Below, piece after piece: positions 1 through 6,876 of a DNA stretch of 64,000 nt (positions are counted from its first letter, which is position 1; each line of letters starts with the position of its first letter). Below the pieces are notes generated by a model that saw only the letters and a list, made by a program, of their open reading frames with translations, was not told where the DNA came from and ran no database searches. Source of the stretch: Firm-13 sp964579245 (GTDB taxonomy: Bacteria > Bacillota > Clostridia > Saccharofermentanales > Saccharofermentanaceae); the NCBI GenBank assembly GCA_964579245.1, contig CAZOFY010000005.1, positions 1 to 64,000 of the forward strand, given 5' to 3'. The translations under genes and the position numbers were made by a program.

Positions 1-139
1 GCTCCGGGCGCTCTTTGGTTGTGCCGGAGATTTTCTCGACGAAGAGGCGGTCGGCAGGGACACCGAAGCCGTGGAGCGCGTCGAGCTGGCGATCCAGGTT
101 TTGTGACTGCGTGGATACGCGGGCATAGCCAAATATCAT
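1..139 (-). CDS. Serine recombinase (resolvase/invertase family), N-terminal part only
   Basis: Reading leftward from an ATG at 139, the first 46 residues match the start of small serine recombinases of the resolvase/invertase family. They show the YARVST motif with the probable nucleophile Ser9, followed by the usual NLDRQLDAL stretch and an EKISGTTKERP segment. The gene runs off the window edge, so its length, catalytic arginines and DNA-binding domain cannot be judged. An AAGGGG about 11 bases upstream could serve as ribosome binding site. Family members cut and rejoin DNA at short dyad sites, and it may mark an adjacent mobile element. Family confidence is high; role is unknown. Confidence 0.85.
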   Translation of the reverse strand, partial: MIFGYARVSTQSQNLDRQLDALHGFGVPADRLFVEKISGTTKERPE

Positions 140-298
140 AGCAAGTAACGCCCCTTTTATGGGATTTGTTTTTTGGAAGAGTTTATAGATTCAGAATGAA
201 CTTTTTCGCGTGGTTCGTCAAGGAAATATTGTCATTGCAAAAAACTAACGTTTATCGGACTCTTCAGGTTATCCTGATTGATGTTTGCCGTAAGTGTA

Positions 299-802
299 TC
301 ATCTACAATGAATAACCTTCCAAAAATCCATCATATTTGACGGAAGAACACAATTCTTCCAGGTCTCCCCGTCTTTGGCCAGCCAAGTGTCGAAATAGCT
401 GGTTCCAGGATATTGAGGGTCACCGTAATAGGGTTCACTTCTCTCCTCTACAATCGTCCAGTCTTCCTTTACGAAAGCCTCTCGATCCGTCTCATCAAAC
501 GGCGTCATTTGAACCGTATATGAAGATCCCTCCCCGGGATTCTGAATATCCCGATTCGCAAGAATCCTGGCCGAGACAGGGATCCCTTCCTTTGTCATGC
601 CTGTCACTACGATTCGACCATCAGGGCCAGTTTCATATGTAAAACCAACAGGTATAGCTTCACTCTTTGTCGCAGCAAGCGACGCGACTTGCGTTTGTGA
701 CTCAGAGAGTGCAGTCTCTTGAACCGAATTTCCCGGAGCGCATCCGGCAAGAATGGCAGTGGATAAAAGGGCTACGATGCCTTTTGTCATTCTATTATTC
801 AT
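299..802 (-). CDS. Small secreted lipoprotein, function unknown
   Basis: 167-residue protein with a lipoprotein signal peptide: a short basic N-terminus, a hydrophobic run, then the lipobox LAGC with the acylated cysteine near residue 20. The ATG at 802 was chosen over an in-frame start at 850 because it places the signal peptide at the N-terminus and is preceded by GAGGAGACAGGA. The mature part begins with a Ser/Thr/Gln-rich linker and continues as a polar globular domain with several aromatic residues and two cysteines. I do not recognise the domain. It is a single gene with no obvious operon partner. Confidence 0.75.
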   Translation of the reverse strand: MNNRMTKGIVALLSTAILAGCAPGNSVQETALSESQTQVASLAATKSEAIPVGFTYETGPDGRIVVTGMTKEGIPVSARILANRDIQNPGEGSSYTVQMTPFDETDREAFVKEDWTIVEERSEPYYGDPQYPGTSYFDTWLAKDGETWKNCVLPSNMMDFWKVIHCR

Positions 803-1079
803 ATTTCCTGTCTCCTCTACGATAATGTCAATGATTTCTTCCCTAGCCAAGTGAACTGTCTCAAGCTTTATTAATATTTGTCATTTTATCGTTTTACTTC
901 TTTTTGAGCAACATAAATGAATAGTAGAATGACTCATCTCGAAAATGTTAACATTTAAGGCTTTCTTATAAGCGGCATACATTGCCTTGTCTACGTGTCG
1001 AGAGACCGGCAAAGCGGGTAAGTCGTCGCATAAAGTGTCAACGTTTACATTTACTCGTTACACTTTGTGTGTGCCGGCT
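803..1079. other. Intergenic stretch without a recognised gene
   Basis: Upstream region of the lipoprotein gene leading into repeat R1. It is A+T-rich near the gene. I see no convincing ORF, RNA gene or strong promoter here. The left boundary of R1 is indistinct and may begin as early as about 1030. Confidence 0.5.
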
Positions 1080-1874
1080 CAGTCGAGCTTATAGCACTTG
1101 TTACTTACCAGCATCTCAATACGTTGGCTTTTCACTTTCTTTCAAGGCTCAACAGCAATTTGCGGCTTTGGGATTTGTGGAGGTACCTCCTTTTTGTGCG
1201 ATGTAATGCTGCAGTAATTGCAGCTTGGGGATATTGCTTGAAGAGACCCTTGTATTCCATGCTACCCGTAAAAGGGTCATCGGACTCTTTTGAATGCGCG
1301 AGGACTCTTTTAAAGGATCGAGGACTCTTTTGAATTGGAGGTACGTTTGTATAGATGTATCTCAATAAATAATAAACAGAGTGCACCACATAGACATGCA
1401 TACCAAAAAGCAGAAAATGAAATTCTTGTATGGTATTTATTGATAAGAAATAGCGAATTGTCTCTCTTTTTCACATTCTAATACATACCAAATGGCTGAT
1501 TCCGTAAGATTTTGATGGTAATCATTGCGAAGAAATACCGTTTTCTCACACTCTAATACATACTAATTAATCATTATTCGTATTTTAGTAGGTAATCATT
1601 GACGAATAACGTATTTGTTGTTCAATGATGAACATACTAAAACCGTATTGCGCCGATTTAGTGGGTAGTCAATGAGAGTTAATATGTTTAGGATGCATTT
1701 TCTGCACTTAGTGGCTTGAAAATCTCTTCTCAATTAAGAATCGTGATTTTCTGGTTTAACCTCTTGCCCTCTACCCGCATAGCGGGTGGTTTTCAGGTTT
1801 AGCCTCTTGCCCGCCACCCGCATAGCAGGTGGTTTCCCGCGCTCGTTGGCGCGAAACTGACTAGAGTCGTCAAA
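1080..1874 (+). repeat. Dispersed noncoding element R1 (copy 1 of 3)
   Basis: About 0.8 kb related to 4806-5666 and 55567-56384, all in the same orientation. Shared landmarks in order: a CTTGTTACTTRCCAGC segment forming a small hairpin; an AAGGCTCAACAGCAATTTG block; paired GCAATTG/TAATGC segments; a set of hairpin units of about 75 bp; one or two CTTGCCC...CACCCGCATAGC hairpins followed by T-runs; and a conserved end GCGCTCGTTGGCGCGAAACT then GACTAGAGTC. No ORF is conserved between copies, so it is probably noncoding. Its right end abuts the terminator of the gene at 1958. It could be a non-autonomous mobile element or a transcribed RNA. Confidence 0.75.
1408..1690 (+). repeat. Hairpin-unit array within R1
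   Basis: Four diverged units with a period of about 75-85 bp. Each begins ATACYAAA and contains a complementary TTTRGTRGGT or TATGGTA about 20-25 bases later, followed by a TCATTGA-like word. One unit reads TTTAGTAGGTAATCATTGAC and later TTCAATGATGAACATACTAA, forming a long imperfect inverted repeat. The same unit recurs at 5168-5515, 55918-56200 and 27821-28178. Confidence 0.75.
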
Positions 1875-1901
1875 ATAAAAAGCAGGCCATACAGACCTGC
1901 T
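1875..1901 (-). terminator. Rho-independent terminator of the gene at 1958
   Basis: On the minus strand AGCAGG, a 9-base loop and CCTGCT are followed by TTTTTATTTT. It lies 57 bases after the stop codon of the small membrane protein. The T-run borders the right end of R1. Confidence 0.75.
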
Positions 1902-1957
1902 AACTTAATGTTTATGTATTCCTATCGCCTTAAATCCGAAAAGTCTTCACATGGCGT

Positions 1958-2161
1958 TCAGGAAAATCCGAGCTTCATCATCTTGTATCCAAATATTGCC
2001 AGAGGAATTCCGACAAAGGCGCAAATGACAGTGATGCAAAGAGCGCCGCCGGCAATCATCAAGGCCAGACCGACGAGAGCCACAACCAGTCGAGCTATTC
2101 CCTCAAACAAAGCGATGAACGGCCAGAAAACCGGGCATGTCTTCTCATAACGCATTTCCAT
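1958..2161 (-). CDS. Small two-helix membrane protein
   Basis: 67 residues with two hydrophobic segments (about residues 20-40 and 42-60) rich in Ala, Val, Leu and Gly, separated by a short Cys-containing turn. AGGGAGG lies about 10 bases before the ATG at 2161, and a good terminator follows, so the gene looks real and monocistronic. A second ATG two codons downstream is possible. No family was recognised; it may be a small inner-membrane protein of unknown role. Confidence 0.65.
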   Translation of the reverse strand: MEMRYEKTCPVFWPFIALFEGIARLVVALVGLALMIAGGALCITVICAFVGIPLAIFGYKMMKLGFS

Positions 2162-2276
2162 ATGGAGCTACCTCCCTAAAAATCCAAATTATCTTTTACA
2201 AACTCAGTATAACGAGGAACTGTTCTTTATGCAATAGCTCATGTCTTAAATCTTGAGATGCGGACAGCGTGGAAAC

Positions 2277-2319
2277 ATAAAAACGGAGAAGCTGTCACGT
2301 TGAGTTGCGAGACAGCTTC
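2277..2319 (-). terminator. Terminator after cysteine synthase
   Basis: On the minus strand GAAGCTGTC and GACAGCTTC form a perfect 9-bp stem around a 14-base loop, followed by TCCGTTTTTATG. It lies about 30 bases past the cysK stop codon. Confidence 0.8.
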
Positions 2320-2349
2320 ATCTTATCAATCTGTTGTCTTATCGCTAGA

Positions 2350-3288
2350 TTATATCGGCTCCTGATACAGTGTTGTCGATAGGTATCGCTCTCCCGTGTC
2401 CGGTAGCAGAACAACGATTCTCTTGCCCTTATTTTCGGGGCGCTTGGCAAGCTGTGTCGCGGCGGCCAGTGCGGCTCCGGAGGAGATCCCCACGAGGAGT
2501 CCCTCAGTCCTTGCAACTTCCCGCGAGGTTGCGAAGGCCTCCTCATTTCCGATTATGATGATCTCATCATATACACCGGTGTTCAAGACCGCCGGAACGA
2601 ATCCGGCGCCGATGCCCTGAAGCTTATGCGGACCTTTTCGCCCTTCGGACAGAACGGGTGAGTCCTTCGGTTCGACCGCTACAATCTTCACGCCTGGCTT
2701 CTTCTGTTTTAGTACCTCACCGACACCGGTAATCGTACCGCCGGTCCCGATTCCCGCTACGAAGATATCCACCTCGCCGTCGGTATCCTCCCAGATCTCA
2801 ATAGCCGTCGTATGTCGGTGCATCTCGGGATTGGCGGGATTATCGAACTGATTGGGCATGAACGCTCCCGGAGTATTCGCTGTGATTTCTTGGGCACGGG
2901 CGATCGCCCCCGGCATTCCTTCGGTTCCGGGTGTCAGGACCAGTTCGGCACCCAAAGCGGCCAGAAGGTTTCTGCGCTCGATGCTCATTGTCTCCGGCAT
3001 GGTAAGGATCAGCTTATAGCCCTTAGCGGCCGATACGAAAGCCAGCGCGATCCCGGTGTTTCCGCTTGTCGGCTCTACGATGAGCGAACCGGACTTCAAG
3101 CTTCCATTCTTTTCCGCAGCGTCAATCATCGCATATCCAATTCTATCCTTTACTGAGGATAGCGGATTAAAGGACTCGAGCTTCGCGATGATGGTAGCTT
3201 CTGTTTCCTGTTTCTTGTTGTATCTCGTTAGTTCAAGTAAGGGCGTGTGACCGATCAGGTCGGTCAGGGATTTCGCGATTTTGCTCAT
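2350..3288 (-). CDS. cysK: Cysteine synthase A (O-acetylserine sulfhydrylase)
   Basis: 312-residue PLP enzyme that makes cysteine from O-acetylserine and sulfide in the cytoplasm. The PLP-binding lysine is Lys47 in NPLSSVKDRIG. The substrate loop EPTSGNTG is at residues 72-79, and the phosphate-binding GTGGTITG lies near residue 175. Length is normal for CysK. AGGAG precedes the ATG. It lies downstream of the O-acetylhomoserine sulfhydrylase gene on the same strand with a gap of about 110 bases, so the pair covers sulfide assimilation into cysteine and homocysteine. A cystathionine beta-synthase-like role is less likely given the length and the absence of a CBS domain. Confidence 0.93.
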   Translation of the reverse strand: MSKIAKSLTDLIGHTPLLELTRYNKKQETEATIIAKLESFNPLSSVKDRIGYAMIDAAEKNGSLKSGSLIVEPTSGNTGIALAFVSAAKGYKLILTMPETMSIERRNLLAALGAELVLTPGTEGMPGAIARAQEITANTPGAFMPNQFDNPANPEMHRHTTAIEIWEDTDGEVDIFVAGIGTGGTITGVGEVLKQKKPGVKIVAVEPKDSPVLSEGRKGPHKLQGIGAGFVPAVLNTGVYDEIIIIGNEEAFATSREVARTEGLLVGISSGAALAAATQLAKRPENKGKRIVVLLPDTGERYLSTTLYQEPI

Positions 3289-3397
3289 ATATTTTTCTCC
3301 TGTCGGGTCGAAAAGAATCTCTTTTCGATATTATCCCTAGTTTGTATATTGATTTAATATGAATTAATTCTATTGTACGTAACTCGGGGCACAACTG

Positions 3398-4684
3398 TCA
3401 AGCTTCATATACGGCGACGAAAGCCTTTTTGATCGCGTCAAGAAGGTCATCGATGTGCTCGATTCCCACCGAGATCCGTATCGTATTGGGATGGATACCG
3501 ATGTCCGTCAATTCCTCTTGCGTAAGCTGCGAATGCGTCGTACTCGCCGGGTGTATCACAAGGGATTTTACGTCGGCTACATTCGCGAGGTTGGAAAAGA
3601 TATCAAGATTATCGACGAATTTCTTCGCTTCCGTAGCACCGCCACGAATATCAAAAGTGAAGATTGAGCCGGCATACTTTGGAAAATATTTAAGTGCCAG
3701 TGTATGGTACGGGCTGGATTCGAGAGAGGGGTGATTCACCTTCTCCACATAAGGACTCGCCTCCAGCGCCTTTGCAATACGAAGGGCATTCTCATTATGC
3801 CGCTCGACGCGAAGAGACAGAGTTTCCAACCCCTGAATAAAGAGAAATGCGTTAAACGGACTAAGGGCTGCTCCGGTATCGCGAAGAAGGATCACTCGCG
3901 CCCTGAGAATAAAGGATAGATTTCCGAACGCATCTGCCGGAACCAGTCCGTGATAACTTGGGTCCGGATTCGTATATTGAGGGAATCGGCCGGAAGCCCG
4001 ATAATCAAACTTGCCCGCGTCAACGATCACACCACCGATACTCGTACCGTGTCCCCCGAAAAACTTCGTTGCGGAGTGAATAACAATGTCTGCCCCGTGC
4101 TCGATCGGACGGAATAAATATGGTGTGGCAAATGTATTATCGACAACAAGCGGAATGCCATTGCGATGCGCAATCTCAGCAACTGCCTCGATGTCTGTAA
4201 TATTGCCGTTCGGATTTCCCAAGGATTCAACAAAGATCGCCTTGGTCTCAGGCTTTATCGCCGCTTCAAAGTTACCTACATCATCAGGATCCACAAATGT
4301 CGTGGTAATTCCCTGATACCTGAGAGTATGCGCAAGAAGATTATAGGTTCCGCCGTAAATCGTCGACGCGGATACGATATGGTCTCCGGAAGAGGCAAGA
4401 TTCTGAATCGCGTAGGTTGTCGCCGCCGAGCCCGACGCAACGGCAAGTGCTGCAGCACCGCCTTCCAATGCCGCGACGCGCTTTTCGAAAACGTCGGTCG
4501 TCGGATTCATAATGCGGGTATAGATATTTCCGGGTTTCCGGAGTCCGAACAAGTCGGCACCTTCCTCTGAATTCTCGAAAACGTATGAGGTCGTCTGATA
4601 AATGGGAACGGCACGTGATTTTGTTGTCGGATCGACGGTCTGTCCGGCATGTACCTGCAGCGTCTCAAATTTATAACTCTCCAT
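3398..4684 (-). CDS. metY: O-acetylhomoserine sulfhydrylase (Cys/Met metabolism PLP enzyme)
   Basis: 428 residues. PLP-dependent gamma-replacement enzyme that forms homocysteine from O-acetyl-L-homoserine and sulfide. The family signature is clear: the PLP lysine is Lys207 in HSATKFFGGHG, the cofactor aspartate is in VDNTFATPYL, and the N-terminal FETLQVHAGQ is typical of O-acetylhomoserine enzymes rather than cystathionine gamma-synthases. The ATG at 4684 was chosen because AAGGAG lies 8 bases upstream and family N-termini start here; an in-frame start at 4753 lacks such a site. It is followed by cysK. Repeat R2 begins about 120 bases upstream. Confidence 0.92.
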   Translation of the reverse strand: MESYKFETLQVHAGQTVDPTTKSRAVPIYQTTSYVFENSEEGADLFGLRKPGNIYTRIMNPTTDVFEKRVAALEGGAAALAVASGSAATTYAIQNLASSGDHIVSASTIYGGTYNLLAHTLRYQGITTTFVDPDDVGNFEAAIKPETKAIFVESLGNPNGNITDIEAVAEIAHRNGIPLVVDNTFATPYLFRPIEHGADIVIHSATKFFGGHGTSIGGVIVDAGKFDYRASGRFPQYTNPDPSYHGLVPADAFGNLSFILRARVILLRDTGAALSPFNAFLFIQGLETLSLRVERHNENALRIAKALEASPYVEKVNHPSLESSPYHTLALKYFPKYAGSIFTFDIRGGATEAKKFVDNLDIFSNLANVADVKSLVIHPASTTHSQLTQEELTDIGIHPNTIRISVGIEHIDDLLDAIKKAFVAVYEA

Positions 4685-4805
4685 AACTTCTCTCCTTCTT
4701 TCTATCGGCATTCGAAATTTTCTAACTTCATTTCTATTTCCTACAATTTCCATGGGTTTAATATATATCTTGAAATCTGCTTTGTCAACATTGATTTTAA
4801 AAAAT

Positions 4806-5666
4806 AACCACCCGTCAAATGGGTGGTTGAATCCTGAGCTACAACCCCTTGTTCCTTGTTAGCGTCAAGAGGCGCTGACTGTTCCCATTCGCTCAAGCCT
4901 GTGCAGCATTGTCGCTTCGGATTTTGCGTTGGTACTTCCTTCTTGCGCGGCGCAAATTAGGCAATTTACGATTTCGGATGTTCCTTAGTGTGGCTGTGGT
5001 ACCGCCTTCTTGCATGGTGCAACACTGCAGGAGTTGCCGTATTGGCATGTCCCACAAAGGGGCTTTTGTATTACCTGCTCCAAAATAAGGGGCCTCGCAT
5101 TTTTAGAGGGTATTTTTAAAGCGATATACTTCAATGATAATAATCAGAAGGGTATCACATAGTTATGCATGCTAAAAGGCAGAAAACCAGCTTCTTGTAT
5201 GGTATTTATTGATAAGAAATGGCCTGCTATCACACTTTTTTACACTCTGACACCTACTTAATTGCTGTTTCTTCCGAATTAGTATGTAATCATTGACGAA
5301 TAACACATTTGTTGCTCATTGACGTACATGCTAGAAGTCGACTTTCGACGATTTAGTATGTAATCATTGACGAATAACATATTTGTTGCTCATTGACGCA
5401 CATGCTAGAAGTCGACTTTCGACGATTTAGTATGTAATCATTGACGAATAACATATTTGTTGCTCATTGACGCACATACTAAAAGCCGTACTTCGTCGAT
5501 TGAGTAGGTAATCAAACGAGAGAAAACGTGTTCAGGGTCTGTTTTCAATGTTATAGGTTTTACTTCTCTATGATGAAGCGTGATTTTGGGTATAACCTCT
5601 TGCTCGCCACCCGAATAGCTGGTGGTTTCTTGTTTTGCGCTCGTGTCGCCTAACTGACGAGAGTCA
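4806..5666 (+). repeat. Dispersed noncoding element R2 (copy 2 of 3)
   Basis: Same element as R1 and R3. The left end carries a perfect hairpin, AACCACCC and GGGTGGTT around a 7-base loop (4806-4828), then CCCTTGTT and an imperfect GCGTC/GGCGC stem. The middle holds the most regular hairpin-unit array. The right end has one CACCCGAATAGCTGGTGG hairpin, then GCGCTCGTGTCGCC and CTGACGAGAGTC. It directly abuts the terminator of the thioesterase gene. It contains no transposase or other convincing ORF. Confidence 0.78.
5168..5515 (+). repeat. 74-bp hairpin-unit array within R2
   Basis: Equivalent positions at 5327, 5401 and 5475 are exactly 74 bases apart, and two adjacent units are almost identical. 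The unit begins CATGCTAGAAGTCGACTTTC and then shows TTTAGTATGTAATCATTGAC, giving TACTAAA/TTTAGTA-type inverted arms. Flanking units are more diverged, which suggests recent duplication in the centre of the array. Confidence 0.85.
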
Positions 5667-5702
5667 GAAAAAAATCACACCGGTATTTGTATGCCGATGT
5701 GA
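5667..5702 (-). terminator. Terminator after the acyl-CoA thioesterase gene
   Basis: On the minus strand TCACATCGGCAT pairs with ATACCGGTGTGA (two wobble pairs), followed by seven T residues. R2 starts at the T-run. Confidence 0.82.
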
Positions 5703-5728
5703 ATAAAAAAATCTCTTCGATCCTCTGC

Positions 5729-6157
5729 TCAATCCGATGAACCGGCGGCTTCAATGAGGATCTGATCAATCTCCGGATGCGTCCGCTTCAGGGATACAGG
5801 TGCTCCACGCGCATCGAGGAAGCAATGGCGACTCTCTCCGCTTGCGCGAAGCTCCCCTGTCACCGCGTCGACCACTCGATAGGAGAGGTTCAGCTTCACC
5901 CCGGTATAGCGTTCGATCTTTGGCAGAACAAAGACGGTCTCGCCAAAGCGAGTCATGCTCTTGAAATCACAGTTTACGTGCAAGACCGGGCTCATGATTC
6001 CCTCTTTCTCCATACGGTCATATCCGAAACCGATCTGCTCGAGAAAATCGACGCGGGACTCCTCGAACCAGCGAATATAATTCGAGTGATGCACAATCTG
6101 CATCTGATCTGTCTCGTAATAGTGGACTTTATGGGAGTAGGGTTTGAGTGTCTTCAT
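5729..6157 (-). CDS. Acyl-CoA thioesterase, hotdog fold (YbgC/4-hydroxybenzoyl-CoA type)
   Basis: 142-residue single hotdog domain that hydrolyses acyl-CoA or aryl-CoA thioesters. The family's catalytic aspartate sits in the YYETDQMQIVHHSNYIRW motif near residue 17, followed by EESRVDFLEQIG. Length is normal. The ATG at 6157 is preceded by AAGGA at 7 bases; a TTG one codon earlier is less likely. It lies downstream of the cyclase-family gene with a gap of about 70 bases. The true substrate cannot be read from sequence. Confidence 0.85.
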   Translation of the reverse strand: MKTLKPYSHKVHYYETDQMQIVHHSNYIRWFEESRVDFLEQIGFGYDRMEKEGIMSPVLHVNCDFKSMTRFGETVFVLPKIERYTGVKLNLSYRVVDAVTGELRASGESRHCFLDARGAPVSLKRTHPEIDQILIEAAGSSD

Positions 6158-6225
6158 CAATGCTTCCTTTTCTTCTCATCCTGCACTTTCTGACGGGAAA
6201 AGAATCCCGCAGAACCCGTTGATTA

Positions 6226-6876
6226 TTATCTCTTGACCATCGCATATGCTCGGATCGGCGAACCGTCTCCTCCCGCGATCTTCAACGGGACTGCCGAGAA
6301 GAAGAATCGTCGACCGGCCAGCGTGGAGAGATTAATCAGTCCCTCAACCGGTATAATGCCTCGAGACAGCAGTTCAATATGCATCTCAGAAAATTCTTCC
6401 CCTTTACAAACAACTGTGGGCAGATCGACCCCAATCATCCTGACCCTCTTCTTGATCAGAAATTCGAGTACGGATAAAGAGAAAACCGGATATTTGTCGA
6501 AATATGCCGGCGTCCCGACCATGCTTTCCCAGCCGGTGTAGAATAGAACGCGATCCAGCCTCATGATGCGGGCTCTCTCGATATCGTCGAGTTCGATTAC
6601 CGGATGCCCGTTGCCGCCTGTATAATGCAGACGGGCCCTTACACATACAGCCTCACCGGATAAGGCCTCAAGGGGAATCTCTTCGACTCCGGCACCATTG
6701 CTTAGAAAATGCTTTGGTGCATCCAGATGCGTCCCGGTATGGGTACCGAGTTGAAGCTCTGTAATGAGACTTCCTTCCTTATCATAGGAGGTCACAGGTG
6801 AAAACCTGACACCCGGATCTCCTGGATATACTTCCATCGTCGGTTCGATTCTCTGTGAAAGATCAATGTACTTCAT
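6226..6876 (-). CDS. Cyclase family metal-dependent hydrolase (kynurenine formamidase-like)
   Basis: 216 residues. The metal-binding motif HTGTHLDAPKHF (His46, His50, Asp52, His56) defines the cyclase/arylformamidase superfamily. Members hydrolyse amide or ester bonds in compounds such as N-formylkynurenine, but many are uncharacterised. Its start overlaps the end of mfd by 14 bases, so the two are probably translated from one message. GGAG lies 9 bases before the ATG. No tryptophan-degradation genes are nearby, so the specific kynurenine role is not supported. Confidence 0.82.
   Translation of the reverse strand: MKYIDLSQRIEPTMEVYPGDPGVRFSPVTSYDKEGSLITELQLGTHTGTHLDAPKHFLSNGAGVEEIPLEALSGEAVCVRARLHYTGGNGHPVIELDDIERARIMRLDRVLFYTGWESMVGTPAYFDKYPVFSLSVLEFLIKKRVRMIGVDLPTVVCKGEEFSEMHIELLSRGIIPVEGLINLSTLAGRRFFFSAVPLKIAGGDGSPIRAYAMVKR

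Noticed and set aside
982..1401. ORFs of 74-89 codons inside R1
   Set aside because: They are on both strands, have no ribosome sites and are not conserved in R2 or R3.
4991..5006. T-box-like TGGTACCGC in R2
   Set aside because: The word is not conserved at the same place in R1 or R3, no Stem I or terminator surrounds it, and no gene follows on that strand.
5168..5515. Integron attC array
   Set aside because: No integrase and no gene cassettes between units; the arms lack the RYYYAAC/GTTRRRY core pattern.
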